64,000 nt of DNA from Sphaerisporangium sp. (GTDB taxonomy: Bacteria; Actinomycetota; Actinomycetes; Streptosporangiales; Streptosporangiaceae), in contig JAOPYI010000192.1 in assembly GCA_025964675.1 (NCBI GenBank), forward strand, positions 1 to 64,000, given 5' to 3'. Position 1 is the first letter of the stretch; each line of letters opens with the position of its first letter. Under the pieces are notes generated by a model. The model made no database searches, was not told where the DNA came from, and saw only the letters and a list, made by a program, of their open reading frames with translations. Both the position numbers and the translations under genes were made by a program. This document shows positions 24,868 through 34,144 of the stretch, in pieces.

Positions 24868-27800
24868 GTGCACGTACCTGCCAATCCCGTTCGCGTCGTG
24901 ACCGCGGCGGCGCTGTTCGACGGGCACGACGCCGCGATCAACATCATGCGGCGCATCCTGCAGGCCCAGGGCGCGGAGGTGATCCATCTCGGCCACGACC
25001 GGTCGGTGGACGAGATCGTCACCGCCGCCGTCCAGGAGGACGCGCAGGGAGTGGCGATCAGCTCCTACCAGGGCGGTCACGTCGAGTTCTTCACCTACCT
25101 GGTCGACCTGCTGCGTGAGCGGGGCGCCGGGCACGTCAAGGTGTACGGGGGCGGCGGCGGGGTCATCGTCCCCGACGAGATCGCCGCCCTGGAGCGCCAC
25201 GGAGTGGCGAGGATCTTCTCCCCCGAGGACGGCCAGCGCCTCGGCCTCACCGGGATGATCAACAGCGTGGTCGAGTCGTGCGACGTCGACCTGACCGAGG
25301 GCGCCGAGCCCCCCGCGGTGCCGGGAGGCGACCAGCGGGCGGTGGCGAGGGCGATCACCTACGTGGAGGCCGGGCGGGCCGGGCGGCCGTACCTCGATGC
25401 GGTCCGCGCGACCGCCCAGGGACGCCACGTGCCGGTGCTCGGCATCACCGGGACCGGCGGGTCGGGCAAGTCCTCTCTCACCGACGAGCTGATCCGCCGG
25501 CTGCGCATCGACTACGAGGACAAGCTGCGCGTCGCGGTGGTCGCGGTGGACCCGACCCGCCGCAGAGGCGGCGGCGCGCTGCTCGGCGACCGGATCCGGA
25601 TGAACAGCCTCGGCGACCGTGTGTTCTTCCGCTCCATGGCCACGCGCGGGTCGCACGAGCTTCCCGAGCACCTCGACGACGTGATCGCGGTGTGCCGGGC
25701 GGCCGGGAACGACCTCGTGATCGTCGAGACCCCGGGCATCGGGCAGGGCGATGCCGCGATCGTGCCGTTCAGCGACGTGTCGCTCTATGTCATGACTCCG
25801 GAGTTCGGTGCGGGCTCCCAGCTCGAGAAGATCGACATGCTTGACTTCGCCGACGTGGTGGCGATCAACAAGTTCGACCGGCGCGGCGCCGAGGACGCGC
25901 TGCGCGACGTGCGTCGGCAGATGGTGCGCAACCGCGAGGCCTTCGGGACCGCCCCGGAGGAGATGCCCGTCTACGGCACCGTGGCCGCGCGGTTCAACGA
26001 CGACGGCGTCAGCGCCCTCTACCACTGGCTGCGCGGGCTGCTCAGCGAGAATGGCTTGCCGCGGAGCCCGGGCCTGCTTCCCGAGACGACCGTGAAGACC
26101 TCAAGCCTGGGCGCCGCCATCGTGCCGCCGGCCCGGGTCCGGTACCTGGCCGAGATCGCGGAGACCGTACGGGACTACCACAAGGACACCGAGCGGCAGG
26201 CGGAGACGGCTCGCCGCCGCCAGCAGCTGGCGGCGGTACGCGAGCTGCTGGCCGGGGAAGGCGGGGACGCCTCCGGGCTAGAGGCGCTGCACGACCGTGC
26301 CGACGCGGAGCTGCCGCCCGCGAGCCGCGCCCTGCTGGACGGGTGGCCCGCGACGGTCGCGGCCTACTCCGCCGACGAGCTGGTGGTGACCGTCCGGGGC
26401 AAGGAGCTGCGCACGCCGCTGTGGCGCGCCTCGCTGTCGGGCAGCCGCGTCCCTCGCGTGGCGCTGCCGAGGTACACCGACCACGGCGAGCTGCTGCGGT
26501 TCCTGCGCTCGGAGAACCTGCCCGGGCGGTTCCCCTTCACCGCCGGGGTGTTCCCGTTCAAGCGGGCCGACGAGGACCCGATCCGGATGTTCGCCGGCGA
26601 GGGCGACCCGTTCCGTACCAACCGGCGCTTCAAGATGCTGTCGGACGGGCAGCCCGCCGTGCGCCTGTCGACGGCGTTCGACTCGGTCACGCTGTACGGC
26701 AACGACCCGGCGGAGCGGCCGGACGTGTACGGCAAGGTCGGCACCTCAGGGGTCTCGATCGCCACGCTCGACGACATGAAGGCGCTGTACGACGGCTTCG
26801 ACCTCGCCTCGCCGGACACCTCGGTGTCGATGACTATCAACGGGCCGGCCCCGACGATCCTGGCGTTCTTCCTGCACACCGCGATCGATCAGGCCATGGA
26901 GCGCCTCAGGGCCGGCAGCGGCCGCGAGCCGGATCCCGAGGAGGCCGCGGACGTCAGGAAGGCCACGCTCGCCACCGTTCGCGGCACGGTGCAGGCCGAC
27001 ATCCTGAAAGAGGACCAGGGCCAGAACACCTGCATCTTCTCGACCGACTTCAGCCTGCGGATGATGGCCGACGTGCAGGAGTGGTTCATCGCCAACGAGG
27101 TGAGGAACTTCTACTCGGTGTCCATCTCCGGCTACCACATCGCCGAGGCCGGGGCCAACCCGATCACACAGCTGGCCTTCACGCTGGCCAACGGCTTCAC
27201 CTACGTCGAGGCGTACCTCGCCCGGGGCATGGCGGTCGACGACTTCGCGCCGAGCCTGTCGTTCTTCTTCTCCAACGGCATGGACCCGGAGTACAGCGTG
27301 CTCGGCCGGGTGGCCCGCCGCGTGTGGGCGGTCGCCATGCGGGACAGGTACGGCGCGGGCGAGCGGTCGCAGAAGCTGAAGTACCACATCCAGACCTCGG
27401 GCCGGTCGCTGCACGCGCAGGAGATGAACTTCAACGACATCCGCACCACCCTGCAGGCGCTGATCGCGATCTACGACAACTGCAACAGCCTCCACACCAA
27501 CGCCTTCGACGAGGCGGTCACCACCCCGAGCCCTGAGTCCGTACGCCGGGCGATGGCGATCCAGATGATCATCAACAGGGAGTGGGGCCTGGCGGCCAAC
27601 GAGAACCCGCTCCAGGGGTCGTTCGTCATCGACGACCTCACCGACCTGGTCGAGGAGGCCGTCCTCGCGGAGTTCGAGCGGCTCTCCGACCGGGGCGGTG
27701 TACTCGGCGCGATGGAGACCGGCTATCAGCGCGGGCGGATCCAGGACGAGTCCATGCTGTACGAGACCCGCAAGCACGACGGGTCGCTGCCGATCATCGG

Positions 27801-28080
27801 GGTCAACACCTTCCGCAACCCCGATGGGGCGACCGAGCACGGCACGCTGGAGCTGGCCCGGGGCACCGAGGACGAGAAGCGGAGCCAGCTCGCGCGGCTC
27901 AGGGCATTCCAGCAGGAGCACGCGGCGGAGGCGCCCGAGGCGCTGCGGCGGCTCAGGGAGACGGCGATGTCCGAGCGCAACGCCTTCTCCGCGCTGATGG
28001 ACGCCGCCCGGGTGTGCTCCCTCGGCCAGATCACCGAGGCCCTCTTCGAGGCCGGAGGCCAGTACCGGCGCAATGTGTGA
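24868..28080 (+). CDS. icmF: Fused isobutyryl-CoA mutase IcmF (B12-dependent)
   Basis: 1070 aa, GTG start with GAGGAG 8 bases upstream. Three fused parts can be seen. The B12-binding domain (about 8-140) carries DGHDAA (18-23), the DxHxxG-type cobalamin motif. The MeaI-like G-protein chaperone (about 190-420) carries GTGGSGKSS and NKFD. The mutase barrel (about 510-1070) includes YGKVGTSGVS, STDFSLRMM and SGYHIAEAGANP. It interconverts isobutyryl-CoA and n-butyryl-CoA, linking valine and fatty-acid catabolism. The fusion and full length identify IcmF rather than methylmalonyl-CoA mutase. Regulation is likely through the upstream palindrome. Confidence 0.95.
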   Translation: MHVPANPVRVVTAAALFDGHDAAINIMRRILQAQGAEVIHLGHDRSVDEIVTAAVQEDAQGVAISSYQGGHVEFFTYLVDLLRERGAGHVKVYGGGGGVIVPDEIAALERHGVARIFSPEDGQRLGLTGMINSVVESCDVDLTEGAEPPAVPGGDQRAVARAITYVEAGRAGRPYLDAVRATAQGRHVPVLGITGTGGSGKSSLTDELIRRLRIDYEDKLRVAVVAVDPTRRRGGGALLGDRIRMNSLGDRVFFRSMATRGSHELPEHLDDVIAVCRAAGNDLVIVETPGIGQGDAAIVPFSDVSLYVMTPEFGAGSQLEKIDMLDFADVVAINKFDRRGAEDALRDVRRQMVRNREAFGTAPEEMPVYGTVAARFNDDGVSALYHWLRGLLSENGLPRSPGLLPETTVKTSSLGAAIVPPARVRYLAEIAETVRDYHKDTERQAETARRRQQLAAVRELLAGEGGDASGLEALHDRADAELPPASRALLDGWPATVAAYSADELVVTVRGKELRTPLWRASLSGSRVPRVALPRYTDHGELLRFLRSENLPGRFPFTAGVFPFKRADEDPIRMFAGEGDPFRTNRRFKMLSDGQPAVRLSTAFDSVTLYGNDPAERPDVYGKVGTSGVSIATLDDMKALYDGFDLASPDTSVSMTINGPAPTILAFFLHTAIDQAMERLRAGSGREPDPEEAADVRKATLATVRGTVQADILKEDQGQNTCIFSTDFSLRMMADVQEWFIANEVRNFYSVSISGYHIAEAGANPITQLAFTLANGFTYVEAYLARGMAVDDFAPSLSFFFSNGMDPEYSVLGRVARRVWAVAMRDRYGAGERSQKLKYHIQTSGRSLHAQEMNFNDIRTTLQALIAIYDNCNSLHTNAFDEAVTTPSPESVRRAMAIQMIINREWGLAANENPLQGSFVIDDLTDLVEEAVLAEFERLSDRGGVLGAMETGYQRGRIQDESMLYETRKHDGSLPIIGVNTFRNPDGATEHGTLELARGTEDEKRSQLARLRAFQQEHAAEAPEALRRLRETAMSERNAFSALMDAARVCSLGQITEALFEAGGQYRRNV

Positions 28081-28100
28081 CGCACTCTGAGACACGGAAA

Positions 28101-28131
28101 ACGGACCCGGGCGGGGAACGCCCGGGTCCGT
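28101..28131. terminator. Strong hairpin between convergent genes
   Basis: A perfect 13-base stem (28101-28113 with 28119-28131) with a 5-base GGGAA loop lies between the stops of icmF and the DUF1206 gene. There is no T-run, as is usual in high-GC genomes. It probably terminates from both sides. Confidence 0.8.
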
Positions 28132-28144
28132 GTCCGGAGTCTGG

Positions 28145-28966
28145 TCAGGTCCTGCGCCAGCGGGCCTCGCAGAAGCAGTAGGCCGCGAAGACGACCAGAC
28201 CCAGGGCGACCACGACGAGCAGCCACGGGCCGAGCGGGGTGTCGGCCAACGCGCGGAGCGTGGAGTCGATCCCCTTGGCCTCCTTGGGATCGTAGGTGAT
28301 CGCCGCGTGCACCAGGAAGACGCCCGTCGCCACCGCGATCACGCCGCGCGCGGAGTACCCCACCATGCCGAGTTTCTCGACGACGCCGCGGGTCCGCGGC
28401 GACATCTCACCGGTGCGCAGGTACTCGCAGAACTTCTTGGTCACGCCGTCGTAGATCCAGTACAGGCCCAGCGCGACGACGCCGAGGCCGACGGCGCCCA
28501 CGATGAACTGCCCGCCGGGCCAGGCCATCACGGTGGCGGTCAGGTCCTTGGAGCTCTGGTCGCTCGACTGGCCGGTGGTGCCACGCAGGAGGAAGCTCAG
28601 GATGGTCCCGACGACCAGGGTGTAGACCACGGTGCGGGAGACCGCCTCGACCCGGTGCTTGACGTCCAGGCCACCGATCAGCGCCTCGGAGAGCTGCCAC
28701 AGCGCCAGCGCCACGAAGCCGACGGCGAGCAGCCACAGCAGGACGGTGCCGAACGGCTGCTCGGCCACCGTTCGCACGGCGCCGGTCTTGTCGGCCTCCT
28801 TTCCCCCTCCCCCGAAGGCGATCTGCAACGCCAAGATGCCGATGAGGGCATAGAGAACTCCCCGGCACGCCATCCCGAACCGTGCCAACCGGTCGAAGGT
28901 CCGGCTGTTGGTCGCTTGCCGCGCGGTTCCCCGCGCTTGGTGACCGGCTGAGGCCACGGAATTCAT
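28145..28966 (-). CDS. DUF1206 membrane protein
   Basis: 273 aa, ATG with AGAGGAGC upstream. Three repeated units of two membrane helices each start with an F/Y-x-x-RG pattern (RFGMACRGVLYALIG, YTLVVGTILS, MVGYSARGVIAVATG). This is the DUF1206 arrangement. Function unknown. The C-terminus keeps the FAAYCFCEARWR ending common in the family. Confidence 0.9.
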   Translation of the reverse strand: MNSVASAGHQARGTARQATNSRTFDRLARFGMACRGVLYALIGILALQIAFGGGGKEADKTGAVRTVAEQPFGTVLLWLLAVGFVALALWQLSEALIGGLDVKHRVEAVSRTVVYTLVVGTILSFLLRGTTGQSSDQSSKDLTATVMAWPGGQFIVGAVGLGVVALGLYWIYDGVTKKFCEYLRTGEMSPRTRGVVEKLGMVGYSARGVIAVATGVFLVHAAITYDPKEAKGIDSTLRALADTPLGPWLLVVVALGLVVFAAYCFCEARWRRT

Positions 28967-29126
28967 GGGCCTGCTCCTCTCGATTCGTCCCCCCCTCTAC
29001 ACATCTGGGCGGAACATAAACTTCTCCGTCCCCAGGCCGGGAGTCCCGAAGCGGCTTCTCGGGGATGAAAGCGACATGAGGGGATTGACAATCACAAGAC
29101 GGAGACCGAAGGACACAGACCACCGC

Positions 29127-29921
29127 ATGCTCCCGGACGGAGCGTGCGGTGTTCCCGTGATCCTGGCGGTCCCCGCGGCGATCGGCCTGGCGTTCCTAGT
29201 GCTGCCGCTCACCGCCCTGCTGGTCCGGGCTCCGTGGCGGACCCTCGCAGCCCGCCTGGCCGAGCCCCACGTCCTGGAGGCGCTCAGGCTGTCGCTGCTG
29301 ACCTCCTCGGCCGCCACCGCGGCGTGCCTGTTGCTGGGGGTGCCGCTGGCCTGGATGCTGGCCCGCGTGGCCTTCCGCGGGAGGCGGTTCGTCAGAGCCC
29401 TCGTCACGGCGCCGCTGGTCCTGCCGCCCGTGGCCGGCGGCCTGGCCCTGCTGCTGGTGCTGGGGAACGGCGGCCTGGTAGGCGCCTGGCTGGAGCCGGT
29501 CCTCGGCGTCAGGCTGCCCCTCACCACCACGGCAGTCGTGCTCGCGGAGGCCTTCGTGGCGATGCCCTTCCTGGTCCTCAGCGTGGAAGGCGCCCTCAGG
29601 GCCTCCGACGCGCGATTCGAGGAGGCCGCGGCCATCCTGGGCGCCTCACGCTGGACGGTCTTCCGCCGGGTGACCCTCCCCCTGGTGGCCCCGGGGATCG
29701 CCGCCGGAGCCGTGCTGTGCTGGGCGCGGGCCCTCGGAGAGTTCGGCGCGACGATCACCTTCGCGGGGAACCTCCCCGGGCGGACGCAGACCATGCCGCT
29801 GGCCGTCTACCTCACCCTGCGGAAGGACCCGGAGGCCGCCATCGTTCTCAGCCTGGTCCTGCTCGTGGTGTGCGCCGCCGTGCTCGTCTGCCTTCGCGAC
29901 CGCTGGGTCCGCACCTCATGA
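29127..29921 (+). CDS. modB: Molybdate ABC transporter permease ModB
   Basis: 264 aa from the ATG at 29127, chosen because the first membrane helix then starts near residue 8. An ATG at 29076 in frame is an alternative with a similarly weak ribosome site. The permease has five or six helices, LVLPPVAGGLALL and the EAA loop FEEAAAILGASR, followed by ARALGEFGATITFAGN, which is typical of molybdate and sulfate permeases. Its stop overlaps the start of modC. No modA binding-protein gene is found on either side, an unusual arrangement. Confidence 0.9.
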   Translation: MLPDGACGVPVILAVPAAIGLAFLVLPLTALLVRAPWRTLAARLAEPHVLEALRLSLLTSSAATAACLLLGVPLAWMLARVAFRGRRFVRALVTAPLVLPPVAGGLALLLVLGNGGLVGAWLEPVLGVRLPLTTTAVVLAEAFVAMPFLVLSVEGALRASDARFEEAAAILGASRWTVFRRVTLPLVAPGIAAGAVLCWARALGEFGATITFAGNLPGRTQTMPLAVYLTLRKDPEAAIVLSLVLLVVCAAVLVCLRDRWVRTS

Positions 29922-30997
29922 TGGACGCCCACCTGATCGTCGAGCGCCCGCGCTTCCGGCTCGACGTCAGCCTCCGCGTGGCCCCGGGAGAGGTCGTCGC
30001 GCTGCTCGGGCCGAGCGGCGCCGGCAAGACCACCGCCCTCAGGGCCCTGGCCGGTCTCACCCCGCTCTCGGGCGGGCACATCGCGCTCGACGGGGCGGCC
30101 GTGCACGCCCGTACGGTCGACCGCCGGCGCGTCGGCATGGTCCTGCAGGACCACCTATTGTTCCCCCACATGAGCGTGCTGGACAACGTCGCCTTCGGGC
30201 CCCGGTGCCTTGGAGCGACCAGGGCCGAGGCCCGCCGCGCGGCGACGGTCTGGCTGGAGCGCGCCGGCCTCGGCGGGCACCTCCGGGCCAGGCCTCGTGA
30301 GCTGTCCGGCGGCCAGGCGCGGCGGGTGGCGCTGGCCCGCTCTCTCGTCGTACGGCCCCGCGTGCTGCTCCTGGACGAGCCGCTGGCCGCCCTGGACGCG
30401 CACACCCGCCTCTCGGCCCGTGCGGTGCTCCGGCACCACCTGTCCGGCTTCGCCGGCGCCTGCGTCCTCGTCACCCACGACCCTCTGGAGGCCGTCGCGC
30501 TGGCGGACCGGCTCATCGTGATCGAGGACGGCGCCCTCGTCCAGGAGGGCACGCCCGCGGAGGTCGCCCGCCACCCGCGTACCGACTACGTCGCCCGCCT
30601 GTTCGGGCTGAACCTCTACCGTGGCGACGCCCGGGGACGCGAGGTGTCCGTCGACGGCTTCCCTGACGACGAGGACGGCTCCTTCACCGGTGGCGGGCCG
30701 ACCTTCAGCGTGGCGGAGGACCTCAAGGGGCCCGTGTTCCTCGCCTTCCCACCGTCGGCCGTCACCCTCTACCGGACGCGGCCGGAGGGAAGGCCCCGCA
30801 ACCTGTGGCACGCCGGTGTCGAGGGGCTCGTGCGGCATGGGGATCACGTCCGCGTCCACCTGGACGGCCCGATCACCGCGGCGGCCGACGTCACGCCCGC
30901 CGCGGTGGCGGAGCTCGGCCTCTCCCCCGGCCAGAGGGTGTGGGCCGTCGTCAGGACCACCGAGACGCACGCCTACCCCGCCCCCGCGCCGGAATGA
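29918..30997 (+). CDS. modC: Molybdate ABC transporter ATP-binding protein ModC
   Basis: 359 aa; the ATG at 29918 overlaps the modB stop (ATGA), with a second ATG directly after. Walker A is GPSGAGKTT (31-39), the Q-loop VLQDHLLFPHM, the signature LSGGQARR, Walker B LLLDEPLAALD, and the switch His VTHD. Residues about 235-359 form a TOBE/Mop-like oxyanion domain, expected in ModC. It powers the permease encoded upstream. Confidence 0.92.
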   Translation: MMDAHLIVERPRFRLDVSLRVAPGEVVALLGPSGAGKTTALRALAGLTPLSGGHIALDGAAVHARTVDRRRVGMVLQDHLLFPHMSVLDNVAFGPRCLGATRAEARRAATVWLERAGLGGHLRARPRELSGGQARRVALARSLVVRPRVLLLDEPLAALDAHTRLSARAVLRHHLSGFAGACVLVTHDPLEAVALADRLIVIEDGALVQEGTPAEVARHPRTDYVARLFGLNLYRGDARGREVSVDGFPDDEDGSFTGGGPTFSVAEDLKGPVFLAFPPSAVTLYRTRPEGRPRNLWHAGVEGLVRHGDHVRVHLDGPITAAADVTPAAVAELGLSPGQRVWAVVRTTETHAYPAPAPE

Positions 30998-31196
30998 GCG
31001 CCCGCACGACGGCGTCTGCACACGCCGTAAGGCGGTGCCTTACTGTAGATCATCGGAAGGTCACGTAGCCTGATAGGACCGTTTGTGCTTGCCAGGACGG
31101 TGTGTGGGCAGAGGTATGAGGCTGGGATCGCGACGGACATTCCCCGCATCCCCTCACGCCCGCGCACGGACCCACTACGGAAGGGAGCGGTCGCCG

Positions 31197-31352
31197 ATGC
31201 CGAGGCAGATCGCCGCATACCAGCCCCCCAGCTCCGTCGAACTGGAGGCGCGGGTCCACACCCTCGAGCTCCAGGTGGCATCCCTCACCGAGGCGGTGCG
31301 CTCGCTTGCCGGACGGGCGACCGAAGCCGGCTCCACGCAGCCCGCGGACTGA
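31197..31352 (+). CDS. Small coiled-coil protein
   Basis: 51 aa from the ATG at 31197, with GGAAGGGAG upstream. The second half (VELEARVHTLELQVASLTEAV) is an ideal heptad pattern. Function unknown. Similar tiny helical proteins are common in actinobacteria. It stands alone between modC and the transposase remnant. Confidence 0.5.
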   Translation: MPRQIAAYQPPSSVELEARVHTLELQVASLTEAVRSLAGRATEAGSTQPAD

Positions 31353-31487
31353 CCGAGGCCCCTGCCAGCCCCCGCCGCAAGCCTCGCCTGCCCGTGTGGT
31401 GACTCGAGGCCGACGGCAATCCGGCCCGGCCCCGGCGCTGCTGATCGGCGCAAGAGAGGACCCCTTTCGTGAACAGCCGGTCCGGCG

Positions 31488-31896
31488 TTACGGCGCTGGT
31501 GATGCGGCGGTAGGAGTGCGGAGTGGGCGGTGACCGGTGGGGTCGAGTTGGGCGAGTTTGTGGTCGATGTCGACGGTGATGGTGCCGGTCAGCCCGACGT
31601 TGTCCGACTGGGCCGGAGACAGATGGGCCAGCAGTGTGTCGTCGACGACCCGGCCTCGGGAACGCAGCTGTTCAACGGCCAAGCCGAGGTGCTCGATAGT
31701 CCAGGCGGTGATCGCGTTCGCCGTGAGGGTCGAGCACCAGGCCTGGTCGTTCTGCTGTTGCAGGTGACAGCGTTCGGATCGCGCCCTCGTGGGTGTGAAA
31801 CACGTCCCGGCGTAGCGCATGCATGCTCTCGCCCTTGTTGAGCTGGCGGCTGATCTTGCGGCCGTGGCGACCGCGGCGACCGCGGCCGGTGCCCAC
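31488..31896 (-). pseudogene. Tn3-family transposase C-terminal remnant, frameshifted
   Basis: Two frames together read like the end of a Tn3-family DDE transposase. The first (31896 down to about 31780) gives ISRQLNKGESMHALRRDVF and HTHEGAIR. The second continues with HLQQQNDQAWCSTLTANAI, HLGLAVEQLRSRGR, VVDDTLLAHLSPA and TITVDIDHKLAQLDPTGHRP. A single frame change is needed around 31770-31790. Only about 130 of nearly 1000 residues remain, and no terminal repeats or resolvase were seen, so it is a dead fragment. It marks the left side of an accessory-looking stretch. Confidence 0.8.
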
Positions 31897-31933
31897 CAGC
31901 GCCGGGAGCCAGGAGCCGGGTGCTGTGGTGTCA

Positions 31934-32350
31934 CTAGAACATGCCGTTCTGGTTGACGGCGTCTTCCGGTATGGGCTGCATGACGTCCCAGTGTTCGACG
32001 ATCTTGCCTTGCTCGAGCTTGAAGATGTCGACGATGGCCGTGCCGCGCTGTCCGGGCACGCGTATTCCGTGGACGTGGGCGATGACGAAGTCGCCGTCGG
32101 CGAAGATGCTCTTGATCTCCGCGCGGAGCTTGGGGAACGTTTCCTTGAGGTAGGCGAGGAAGGCCGCGAAGCCTCCGATGCCGTCGGCGATCAGGGGGTT
32201 GTGCTGCACGTATCGCGGGCCGATGAGCTTGGATGCGGCGTCGAAGTCCTTGTTGTTGAGGCCGGTTTCGTAGAAGGCCAGGACGGTCTGCTTGTTGGAC
32301 TCCAGCTTCGGGTCCGGCGTGGTCGCGTGGGTGTCGTGCGGAAGCGTCAT
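31934..32350 (-). CDS. SnoaL-like (NTF2-fold) protein
   Basis: 138 aa, ATG with AGGGGA upstream. The cone-shaped NTF2 fold shows as KQTVLAFYETGLNNKDF, GPRYVQHNP, FAAFLAYLKETFP, FADGDFVIAHVHG and IVDIFKLEQGKIVEHWDV. SnoaL-like proteins include polyketide cyclases and many uncharacterised hydrolase-like or stress proteins. Substrate unknown. It is divergent from a TetR gene 74 bases away, which probably controls it. Confidence 0.88.
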   Translation of the reverse strand: MTLPHDTHATTPDPKLESNKQTVLAFYETGLNNKDFDAASKLIGPRYVQHNPLIADGIGGFAAFLAYLKETFPKLRAEIKSIFADGDFVIAHVHGIRVPGQRGTAIVDIFKLEQGKIVEHWDVMQPIPEDAVNQNGMF

Positions 32351-32372
32351 GGTGTCCCCTCGTTACTGAACA

Positions 32373-32416
32373 ACTGTAGCGCTACGACTGTAGTGCGACG
32401 AGTGTTCCAATACAAT
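32373..32416. promoter_or_regulatory. Operator and leaderless promoter in the SnoaL/TetR divergent region
   Basis: GTAGCGCTAC (32376-32385) is a perfect palindrome inside a repeated ACTGTAG(C/T)GC unit (starts 32373 and 32387). TACAAT (32411-32416) is a good -10 for the TetR gene. Its ATG at 32425 lies 8 bases beyond, so that transcript should be leaderless or nearly so. Autoregulation by the TetR protein is likely. Confidence 0.65.
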
Positions 32417-32424
32417 GGCGGATC

Positions 32425-33072
32425 ATGGACGTGACTTCCTCGCCCCGGGGCCGCAACCGGCGAGGCCAGGGCGAGCGGCTGCGCGAGGACATCGTTGCCG
32501 CCGCTCTCCGGCTGCTCGACGAGCTCGCGGACGACCAGGCGCTGTCCCTGCGCGCCGTGGCGCGGGAGATCGGCATCGCCGCGACGTCCGTGTACATCCA
32601 TTTCGCCGACCGGGACGCGCTCGTGCTCGCCGCCTTGGAGCGGTGCCATCGTGACCTGCTGCATGCCGTCGACGAGGCCGAGGCCGTCTCGGCCGACCCG
32701 GTGGTCAAGCTGCGCGCCCGTACCTTGCTGCTGGGCCGGTGGGCCCATCAGCATCCGGGCCTGTACAAGGTGCTTCACGAGAGCACCCTCAACCGGCGGA
32801 ATGACATGTCGTTCAAGGAGGAGCTGTCCGAACGCACCACCATCGCGGTCCGGCGGTGCATGGACGCGGGGCTGGCGCCCGCCGGCGACGCCGCGGTGGT
32901 CTCGTTCGATCTGAGGGCGGCCGTGCACGGCACGGTTTCGATGCGTGTCAACCAGCCGGATCATCCGTGGCCGCCGCTGGAGGAGCAGGTGGATCGGTTC
33001 CTTATCAAGCTCGTCGGTGTCCCGCCCGAGTCCCCCGGCTCCGGGGATCAATGGAACCGTGGTTGGCGCTGA
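32425..33072 (+). CDS. TetR-family regulator
   Basis: 215 aa. The helix-turn-helix is LSLRAVAREIGIAATSVYIHF (about 47-67, YIHF rather than the common YYHF). A TetR_C ligand domain follows, with WAHQHPGLYKVLHES and ERTTIAVRRCMDAG. It is divergent from the SnoaL-like gene and is probably its repressor. Ligand unknown. Confidence 0.9.
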   Translation: MDVTSSPRGRNRRGQGERLREDIVAAALRLLDELADDQALSLRAVAREIGIAATSVYIHFADRDALVLAALERCHRDLLHAVDEAEAVSADPVVKLRARTLLLGRWAHQHPGLYKVLHESTLNRRNDMSFKEELSERTTIAVRRCMDAGLAPAGDAAVVSFDLRAAVHGTVSMRVNQPDHPWPPLEEQVDRFLIKLVGVPPESPGSGDQWNRGWR

Positions 33073-33087
33073 GATTGATCTTGCTGA

Positions 33088-33429
33088 CTACTCGGCGTAG
33101 ACACCGATGATGCCCAGATGCCCGGTCGGGTTGACCAGCCGGGCGAGATCGCTGATGACCTGAGTCGGGTTCTCCACGCCAGGCTCCAGGCGGTCGTGAG
33201 ACTGGAACCCCACCGCGTCGATGCCTACCTGGACCCCGCTCATCGCCGCCTCACCGGGCGCCAGGCCACCAGCCCGGCGAAGCTCGCAGATCTGGTCCAC
33301 GGGATCCGCCAGCCGGTAGTCGACGGGAACGGCGCCGATCTCCCCGGCCTTGTCCAGCCGTTCGGGTACCGCATCAACGACGTAGACCTCGGCGGCACCC
33401 TTCAGCAGGGAACTGTAGGCCGGGATCCC
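33088..33429 (-). pseudogene. Decayed zinc-dependent alcohol (formaldehyde-type) dehydrogenase fragment
   Basis: An open frame of 114 codons without a start encodes only the C-terminal half of the NAD-binding domain. It reads SSLLKGAAEVYVVDAVPERL, IGAVPVDYRLADPVDQI, GIDAVGFQSHD and LVNPTGHLGIIGVYAE, followed by a stop. The intact enzyme at 51464-52612 has the matching KSASKIMVVDRHPDRL, CECVGYQAHD and FTGGIGVVGVFIPEDP, so this copy ends early at VYAE. The catalytic zinc domain and the GxGPVG loop are missing upstream, where a stop closes the frame. It was probably truncated by rearrangement in the accessory stretch. Confidence 0.75.
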
Positions 33430-33432
33430 TCA

Positions 33433-34144
33433 GGGCCGGCGCGCGCTCAGTGCCGCAGCCGGGCCGGGCCGTGCGCCGCAGGCCGCGGTAATGCACGGAG
33501 ACCCGCTGTGCGACGAACTGGGACTGGCCGAGGAGCGACCGCCGGCCCGTGTCCAGTGCCGCTGCACCAAGGGATGGCGCCTGTCGTCCGGCGCGGTGAC
33601 TGTTGGACCGCGCGACGAAGCAGGGCAACTCGTGGAGGCTCGCATCAAGGGCGACCGCCCTAGCATGTTGCGCATTGAGGGACCGGCGAGCACGGCACGC
33701 CCACGACGGCCGGCTCGACTTCGGGATGACGAGCATAGCGCTCCCGTTGAACGGAGCCGTCAGGATTCCACCGAGGCCCGGGGTCGCGTACATGGTGCGC
33801 AAAGCCGTTCCCCAAGATGGCCACGGCCTCGACCTCGGTCTCCAGGACCGATATGCATGCGTAGCGGATCCTCTGGCGGGTGTCGATACAGCACGACAGC
33901 TTTTGCGGTAATTGTGCAGCCACATTCGTGCTCATTTCTCAGGATACGAAACCGATAAAGTCCGATTTATGAGAGAATTCGTCGTTTCTGGTTATGCTGC
34001 CTTCTATTTGCTCACTTGTGGGACGGCTTTCCGCGTCGGTATCCGGAGGCGCGGGTATTCGTGCCTCGAACCCTCTGGCTCCCATCTCTGGGTGTACGAG
34101 CCGATTGCAGGTTTATCGGATGTCGACCTGGACGGGAAAAGTAA
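33433..34144. other. Gene-poor region with low-GC end, before the NRAMP gene
   Basis: 712 bases without a recognisable gene. Open frames exist on both strands at 33374-33960 but none has a clear ribosome site, family or conserved motif, and they probably represent degraded sequence. From about 33930 the base composition becomes clearly A+T-richer. A possible 59-codon leader frame (33969-34148, starting MREFVVSGYAAFYLL) overlaps the NRAMP start by 4 bases (GTGA) and could couple translation. It is not recognised as a protein. Confidence 0.5.

Noticed and set aside
33374-33958. Overlapping plus and minus frames of 155-183 codons
   Set aside because: No ribosome site, motif or coherent composition; judged to be decayed or non-coding sequence.
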